Shown here: positions 60,101 through 64,000 of the stretch, piece by piece | Position numbering within the stretch: the stretch's first letter is position 1 | Layout: every line of letters starts with the position of its first letter | NCBI GenBank assembly: GCA_963513935.1 | Contig: OY740774.1 | Location: 98,029,668-98,093,667, forward strand | Source: Aphrophora alni | Taxonomy: Eukaryota; Arthropoda; Insecta; Hemiptera; Aphrophoridae | Length of the DNA: 64,000 nt | Reading direction: 5' to 3' | Position numbers and translations under genes: made by a program | Notes under the pieces: model-generated | The model's database searches: none | Told to the model about the DNA's origin: nothing | The model's input: only the letters and a program-made list of their open reading frames with translations

Positions 60101-63100
60101 GAATGAACTTCATTCTTCTCATGTAGGCATAGTCAAAATGAAAATGCTTGCTAGATCTTATATATGGTGGCCATCCATTGATTCGGATATAGAACAGTTG
60201 GCTAACAGTTGCTCATCCTGCCTACTGGAGCGGCACAACCCGAATAAGAGTATATTGCATGTTTGGAACTATCCAAGCAAACCTTGGTCAAGAATAAATG
60301 TAGATTTTTTAGGGCCTTTTAAATCTAAAATGTATTTGATTGTAATTGATGCTTACACTAAATGGCCAGAAGTGTTGGAGGTAAGCTCAACTTCAGCTAC
60401 CCAAACAATAAATCATTTACGTCAAATGTTTGCCAGATTTGGATTACCTGAATTAATTGTTAGCGATAATGGACCGCCTTTTAGGTCATTAGAATTTAAG
60501 AACTTTATAGACATGAATGGTGTTAAACACTCTTTCTCAGCACCTTATCATCCTCAGACAAATGGTCAGGCAGAGAACTTAGTTAAAACTGTTAAGAACA
60601 AACTTAAATGTGCTTTAAATGACAAGGTTGAGTTGGATTTAGCTTTAAGTAGATTTCTGTTTGATTATCGAAATACTGTCCATTGTACAACACAGGAAAC
60701 ACCTGCTAAAATGATGTTTAATAGAAATTTAAGAAATAGATTAGATTTGTTAAGACCAAATTTACATGAAACTGTAGTTAATAAGCAAGCCAAACAAAGT
60801 AAATATTACAGAGGTAGCAAGGAGCGAACGTTCTATGTTGGTCAGCCTGTACTTGTTAGAGACTACCGTTCTAGTACCAAATGGGTGCAAGGTTCTGTTA
60901 AAATAAAATTAAGCAATATTACATATTTAGTTGAACTTGAGACTGGTTTAACATGGAAACGTCATGTTGATCAGATGATAGCGATAGATTCATTAATTGA
61001 TAGTAATGTTGGTGATACTAAACTCACAATTAAACCCAGTACTTCCGAAGAACACTTAGTACCAGTATCCCAAGGTAGCTCACCTAATCTTAATGAGGGG
61101 ACTGTGTCCAAAACACCAGTCACTAGTAGAACAAGTTTTGATAGGGGTGTTGAAATTGAATAACCATGTCATGAACCTTTAACGCCTATTGCAGAACGTA
61201 GATATCCGTTACGCATTAGACAACCAGTCTCCAGGCTGAATTTGTAATTTGTCATTTAATCTTTTCTTATATTGTTATCATTATATTTTTGTTGTTTATT
61301 AAGTTTATCAGTGTAATTATTCTTATGGCGATTTTAAAGGATAAAGAGATTTTGTATTATTTACTAGGTTGCGTAAGGAAGACTTGTTTTTTTTTTAAAT
61401 TTTGTTAATCTTTTGTACCTATTATTTGATTTATTATAGGATAAGTAATTTTTCTTTGTTTAGTTATGGTTTAACCCTTTAACTGCTAAGTTTTTTGGAC
61501 TTGTGCAGACCCCTGGTGCTAAGTTTTTTTTTTTTTAATTTAGTCACTTTTATATGTTTTTAAAATAATAATATACAAATTTTAGTCATACAATTTATTT
61601 ATGTAGTTTAATTTTTTATATTAAAAATATCCTAACCTAACCTGAACAAACTTGATTTTTTGTTATTGTTTTCCAAGTTTTTCACAAATATATTATAATA
61701 GTAAACTTAAAAACTCTCACATTATAACTAAACATAGTAAATAATAAAAAAAGACACAAATTAATAATAACCTGTTTTGTATTGTAACCTAACATGTTTC
61801 ATTTAGGTTCAGTTGCGGGGTTACGATTTCAATATCGTCACATCGTCAGATTCACATTCACTATCACTACTTATTTCATCATTTGATTCCTCGTTTCCAT
61901 AATATTCAAATAAAATGCGTTCAATACTATCATCTCTAACACGACTTGGATCCATTTTTACTTTTACGCTAACACAAACAACAAACAAAACCACTATGAA
62001 AGTAGGCCACGCACCATATTACTGAAAAGTCATACGTTTTTAGCCTTCTAAATTTCTTGTATATTCGTGGACATAGAAGTAAAAATATAGAGGTGAATTT
62101 ATTTGAACAGTTTGTCAATAGGTAGCAGCACTAAACAGACTACTTATATTATAAACCGTATAAAAACGGAGATAGCACCTGAGAATACAAAGTAGACCGT
62201 TTATAAACGGGCGTAGCGCTCAACACTGTCACTGCTGTGCCCGTTTATATACGGGCGTAGCAGCTAAAAGGTTAAGAACTTTCAATCAAAGGGCTTAAGA
62301 AATTTTTTTTTTACATTTGCTGTGTATTAAGGATATAGTTTCTGTTGTTTCATAAATATTATGTAGTAAATTTAAGTTGTTATGTATTGAAATTTAAAGG
62401 GGAGGAGTTGTAGTAAATACATAGTTTATATAATAAATAACCATGGCATTCCTATAATGAAACGGAACCTGTCGTAACCGTGTGTTTCCGTCCTTTCCGC
62501 TGTTCCTGGCTGACCGTCCCAATCCTAAGATGTCCGACTTGAGCCATGCTGATATAATATTTAAGAGTTTGTTTTATTTCGTATCCGACTCCATCCTTCA
62601 CATCATAGATCATCAGAAGTATGGTTAAACATCACTCGGTGAGAACACTACAGTAATATCTATTAATGGTAACATTTTCACCCAATATATTTTTAATAGC
62701 ATTTTTCACAACTTTTGAAAGTTTAATATTTTAATCCAACTTATACAAAATGTATATTTTTTTCTCACCCCCAAGGTGTAGAAGAATTTAAAATGAAATG
62801 TATGAAAATGCACGTTAGTTCAACTGTTGACTCGCAATTTTATTTTGGAAAAGAAGAAGATTTGGTCAAGATAGACCTGATAGGAAAGAATAAAGAGAGA
62901 AATTTAACCCCAAGACTATACGAGTTGGGATTGTCAAGCCCGTAACTTACCATCCATTTGAGGGTATTTATTATTAGGCTATTAATGTGCCTTTATTATT
63001 AAACTGTGTTTGAAAATACCTTTGGTGGTAAATCTTCGATTGGTACATCTCAACAATAACAATATAAATATAAAGAGTATAGAAAATTGATATAATATAG

Positions 63101-63263
63101 AGTTTACCTGTCACCATGAAATGCCATAAAAACTGCATCGCTGTACCTGGCCATGTCAGGTTTGTTTTGTCTTTTTGTGATAGTCTTATAGATCTGTGAT
63201 AAGAAGCCATAGACCAAGCCATACTGAGTAGAGAGCTGGATATAGAACCAAACTGATGTAACA
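53588..63263 (-). CDS. XK-related (XKR) multi-pass membrane protein, 3' part of gene
   Basis: Two exons on the minus strand, 63263-63108 and 54153-53588, join in phase (G + TG = Val) across an 8954-bp GT..AG intron. The first encodes SLLSMAWSMASYHRSIRLSQ and QFLWHFMVT; the second starts SRILSISAVASVFPAW and stops at TGA 53590-53588. These are the conserved central and C-terminal blocks of the XK/XKR family, with about five hydrophobic segments visible and a cytosol-like acidic/Cys tail. Some XKR proteins are phospholipid scramblases activated by caspase cleavage; the visible tail shows no obvious caspase site, so a role in scrambling is not shown. 5' exons lie beyond the window. The intron holds an intact-looking gypsy element in antisense. 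Confidence 0.9.
54154..56388 (-). other. XKR intron, part 3' of the gypsy insertion
   Basis: AT-rich. A possible pogo-like end (TACAGTGAAACAAACTTCCC near 54879) and the interspersed repeat 55824-55898 are present. No coding relic was recognised. Confidence 0.5.
55824..55898 (-). repeat. Interspersed repeat, related to 46946-47065
   Basis: Shares, in inverse orientation, the block from GTTTTTATATA through TGATAACG; only one side of the foldback is present here. Confidence 0.6.
56394..56637 (+). repeat. 5' LTR of the gypsy element
   Basis: 244 bp, TGTAGTATATACATAG ... GAACACTACA. It differs from the 3' LTR only at the eighth base (T here, A at 62416). Confidence 0.97.
56639..56651 (+). other. 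Primer binding site, tRNA-Ser(GCU)
   Basis: TGGCGACGAGGAT starts two bases after the LTR and is complementary to the 3' end of insect tRNA-Ser(GCU) including CCA (13 bases). The tRNA sequence is from general knowledge. Confidence 0.8.
56949..58337 (+). CDS. Gag and protease of the gypsy element
   Basis: 462 residues. Residues 40-195 are a retrotransposon Gag domain (WAAYIERFELF near 45, YKFSLRNQ near 118). Two zinc knuckles follow: C245-x2-C248-x4-H253-x4-C258 and C265-x2-C268-x4-H273-x4-C278, which bind RNA. After an Asn/Ser-rich linker comes the aspartic protease with the catalytic DSG at 388-390, ending in GRDWL. The TAA at 58335-58337 cuts the frame; the same frame stays open into pol, so gag, protease and pol were one frame interrupted by a single nonsense codon. 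Either this copy is mutated or the stop is read through; the usual location of programmed readthrough is not at the protease-RT border, so mutation is more likely. Confidence 0.93.
   Translation: MTCDDELEQLVPLLHDFTVGLNSIHNLKMALIGSMTQFDSASETWAAYIERFELFVECNDIKEEKKVCTLLTVAGIKTFNLLRDLCTPEKPGTKPYNELVQIIQNHLYPKPSFIAERYKFSLRNQHEHEGVADYIASLKKLSIHCNFKDSLNDYLRDRLVSGIKSDSIKQRLLSEPELTYEKATQLAASLEAAERNAASLSHIHNSTHGSGIQRIQRLAAGKQSSQHGPTTVNSNSSRGGSVVQCYCCGKSGHTTNICRFREYKCNSCGRKGHLEKVCKQKLASKPNFSASSNHLKRFDSYKGSNNYGQNTNTNYKLSKKGNSYKQGNKHHYVDDRPNLTQTSNSNNSHNGDLTSLFNLHEAHKARERVDPITINLNVERKHLTWEVDSGAAVSVISYDCYRDIFSNIKLCPSNLVLSSYTKEKITPMGVIYVNVEYKNITTKLELYVIKNGANPLMGRDWL
58428..61163 (+). CDS. Pol of the gypsy element (RT, RNase H, integrase)
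   Basis: 911 residues from the first ATG; the frame is open from 58338. Reverse transcriptase residues 30-235 carry the FLDD active site at 183-186. RNase H has D332, E374, D399 and D447. Integrase has a zinc-binding region (H565 ... C595, C598) and the catalytic triad D626, D680, E716 with exactly 35 residues between the last two. After it, a WVQGSV...RHVDQM module is typical of this group's C-terminus. The stop TAA at 61161-61163 is followed in the same frame by 27 more codons to 61247, including RYPLRIRQP, which resembles the normal C-terminal end of such proteins; so this stop is probably also a mutation. All catalytic residues are intact. Confidence 0.95.
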   Translation: MLKEFPDVFNENLGEFKGGCVELKLKSNTEPRYFKPRPIPFSLKQKVESELENLVKQGILTQVNSSEWGTPIVPILKKNGKIRLCGDFKVTLNPNIEIDRYPIPRVEDLFVALQKGTTFSKLDLRQAYEQLVLDKNSKKLCTISTHKGLYMYNRVPYGIASAPGIFQRIMEKMLQDLQGVVVFLDDILITGVNSEEHYSRLREVCRRLSENGLTVGKQKCKFFSESLEYLGFLIDKNGLRTTNEKIKAIVDAPVPQNVTQLKGFLGLVNYYAKFVPKMSTILSPLYTLLRKNVNYKFNNVCLKAFNLIKEKLVSSDILAHFDPEKQLKLACDSSPYGIGCVLSQVQDDGREQPIAYASRILSKTEQAYSQIDKEALSLVWGVKKHNQYLWGKHFTLCTDHKPLISIFGCKKGLPAFAASRLQRYALFLSGYDFNICYVRSHCHGNADGLSRLPLLDNLTNINNDSDNDFNFIGTYLHCLLENDLPLNFHDVRVETQKDPLLHKIFGYVLYGWPTSNVCERNSELSPFFQRKDELTVEHNILMWGYRVVVPVKFRKKLLNELHSSHVGIVKMKMLARSYIWWPSIDSDIEQLANSCSSCLLERHNPNKSILHVWNYPSKPWSRINVDFLGPFKSKMYLIVIDAYTKWPEVLEVSSTSATQTINHLRQMFARFGLPELIVSDNGPPFRSLEFKNFIDMNGVKHSFSAPYHPQTNGQAENLVKTVKNKLKCALNDKVELDLALSRFLFDYRNTVHCTTQETPAKMMFNRNLRNRLDLLRPNLHETVVNKQAKQSKYYRGSKERTFYVGQPVLVRDYRSSTKWVQGSVKIKLSNITYLVELETGLTWKRHVDQMIAIDSLIDSNVGDTKLTIKPSTSEEHLVPVSQGSSPNLNEGTVSKTPVTSRTSFDRGVEIE
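61248..61470 (+). other. 3' untranslated part of the gypsy element
   Basis: AT-rich, non-coding; interrupted at 61471 by the piggyBac-type insertion and resumed at 62276. Confidence 0.7.
61475..62271 (-). mobile_element. piggyBac-type non-autonomous element nested in the gypsy element
   Basis: 797 bp flanked by TTAA on both sides (61471-61474, 62272-62275), the strict target of piggyBac. Ends CCCTTTAACTGCTAAG and, inverted, CCTTTTAGCTGCTACG. On the minus strand an ATG at 61955 opens 44 codons (MDPSRVRDDSIERILFEYYG, then an acidic stretch) resembling the acidic N-terminus of piggyBac transposases, so this is a deletion derivative. The right end has three copies of a palindromic CCGTTTATAAACGG-like motif (about 62154, 62199 and 62240). 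Confidence 0.87.
61821..61955 (-). pseudogene. piggyBac transposase N-terminal remnant
   Basis: 44 codons, MDPSRVRDDSIERILF then EYYGNEESNDEISSDSECES; stop TAA at 61823-61821. Acidic, as in N-termini of piggyBac transposases; the catalytic part is deleted. Confidence 0.6.
62396..62408 (+). other. Polypurine tract of the gypsy element
   Basis: AAAGGGGAGGAG directly before the 3' LTR; start site for plus-strand DNA synthesis in LTR elements. Confidence 0.85.
62409..62652 (+). repeat. 3' LTR of the gypsy element
   Basis: 244 bp, 243 identical to the 5' LTR; followed by target duplication GTAAT. Confidence 0.97.
62658..63107 (-). other. XKR intron, 5' part
   Basis: Non-coding AT-rich sequence between the gypsy insertion and the XKR internal exon; nothing else seen. 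Confidence 0.6.
63108..63263 (-). CDS. XKR internal exon
   Basis: 156 bp. Acceptor gttgttag lies just above 63263 and donor gtaaac begins at 63107. It encodes LHQFGSISSSLLSMAWSMAS, then YHRSIRLSQKDK and FLWHFMVT, the 'SllSlaWalasYhrslR' block of the family. Confidence 0.88.
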
Positions 63264-63395
63264 CTAACAACAAAGAAATATTATAATTACTAAACTAATC
63301 TGATATGAATTATGAGAACCAATGGTTCTATTAATATAATTTGTGTTATAGTATTTTGTAGCAGTTCTGGAAAATATTCTGATAACATTTATATT

Positions 63396-63890
63396 ATATA
63401 TACGGCTTTGTCCTGACTGATTGAATGAATGACTGACTGACAGAGAATCAACGTAGAGCAAAAACCAACAAAGATATTGATACCAAAATTTAAAGGCATA
63501 TTTGCATGAGGTCATAGACGCTCACTAAGAAAGGATTTTGCGAAATTTTAATTTTAAAGGGTATTAAATACAAAAAGAAAAACGAATTTTATTAAGCAAC
63601 TAGGCTGATTATAAAGTTTATTCTCTTAGAATAGGTCAATTTGTTTTTCGATTCTAAACCAAATTTATAATATACTATGTTTTGTTTACATTAGGTACAG
63701 ATCTAAACATGCACGCATGCAGGTATTCTTTTGTATACCTGCATGCGTGTATGTTTAGATGCGTAGATGGGAAATACCACTCAGTACTCCAAATCAGTAC
63801 TTTTTTATTAAAACATGCGATTTAATAAACGTATAGATCACAACTTGAATGATTCGCGGGCAAAGCCGCGACGGGAGATGCTAGTATATA
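63396..63890. repeat. Interspersed repeat with GACTGACTGA start and CGCGGGCAAAGCCGCG end
   Basis: Starts TACGGCTTTGTCCTGACTGA with a GACTGACTGAC run, contains CACTAAGAAAGGATTTTG near 63522, and ends with the hairpin CGCGGGCAAAGCCGCG and ATGCTAGTATATA. I recognise these blocks, in this order, as those of a repeat widespread in insect genomes (CTAAGAAAGGATTTTT ... CGCGGG..AAGCCGCGGG ... GCTAGTA). It lies in or upstream of the next XKR intron. The class is not certain. Confidence 0.55.
63701..63760. repeat. 26-bp near-perfect palindrome with 8-bp loop
   Basis: Arms 63701-63726 and 63735-63760 are inverted with one mismatch; the arms carry GCACGCATGCAGGTAT. Confidence 0.9.
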
Positions 63891-64000
63891 TTATAACAGC
63901 ACAAATCACATCAATAACTTATGCAACAGGTTAGGATAGTTAGCCTAAATTAACCAATAACAACATAACCTAAGTCAAATGAAAAATATACTATTTGGAT

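Larger units (their letters stand above)
56394..62652 (+). mobile_element. Ty3/gypsy retrotransposon, nearly intact and young
   Basis: 6259 bp with 244-bp LTRs (56394-56637, 62409-62652), TG..CA ends and an exact 5-bp target duplication GTAAT (56389-56393, 62653-62657). Order: LTR, primer site, gag with two CCHC knuckles, protease, RT, RNase H, integrase with DD35E, polypurine tract, LTR. There is no envelope gene. The layout fits the Mag-like errant-free Ty3/gypsy clades. The LTRs differ at one base, so insertion is recent. Two in-frame TAA codons (58335, 61161) interrupt one long gag-pol frame, and a piggyBac-type element sits in the 3' untranslated part. It lies antisense in the XKR intron. 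Confidence 0.97.

Noticed and set aside
1..64000. tRNA, rRNA or other structured RNA genes
   Set aside because: None recognised on either strand; the only tRNA-related sequence is the 13-base primer site at 56639.

Overview
This is a window of an AT-rich animal nuclear genome, almost certainly an insect (possibly hemipteran, but nothing here fixes the order). The evidence is spliced genes with GT..AG introns and insect-type transposon families (Ty3/gypsy with a tRNA-Ser primer site, Jockey/R1-like LINEs, pogo/Tigger, piggyBac, hAT, mariner). Most short open reading frames are chance or belong to decayed transposons; three host genes can be supported.

Layout. (1) 40-1130: decayed hAT/ZMYM1-like transposase. 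(2) 1683-5886, + strand: the last three exons of a multi-Kazal serine protease inhibitor. (3) 6050-15640: intergenic, with piggyBac, LINE and pogo relics and solo LTR A (10759-11314). (4) 15654-27664, + strand: a complete C/EBP-gamma bZIP coding region of 135 codons in three exons; its 10.85 kb second intron is full of dead LINE, gypsy and Tigger elements. (5) 27688-46035: an array of 6325-bp units (two full, one partial) that starts 24 bp after the C/EBP-gamma stop codon and alternates direct and inverted segments. (6) 46093-53587: repeats, including solo LTR B (47571-48072, opposite orientation to A), two LINE RNase H relics facing opposite ways, and a second Tigger/Jerky relic. (7) 53588-63263, - strand: the last two exons of an XK-related (XKR) membrane protein. 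Their 8.95 kb intron carries a nearly pristine Ty3/gypsy retrotransposon in antisense (56394-62652; LTRs differ at one base), which itself carries a 797-bp piggyBac-type non-autonomous element. (8) 63396-63890: an interspersed repeat containing a near-perfect palindrome.

The most interesting structure is the array in (5). Each full unit runs forward through the C/EBP-gamma 3' flank, a foldback minisatellite, a mariner relic, a pogo MITE and a hAT element, then reaches a 204-bp foldback element. There it turns round and copies about 740 bp in inverted orientation, then jumps at a 4-base microhomology (CTTT) back to the unit start. The 18-bp foldback spacer is inverted in both full units relative to the terminal unit, which keeps the native right flank. 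This is what a strand switch between the two foldback arms would leave, and it suggests replication-based template switching followed by tandem amplification, unless the copies are an assembly artefact.
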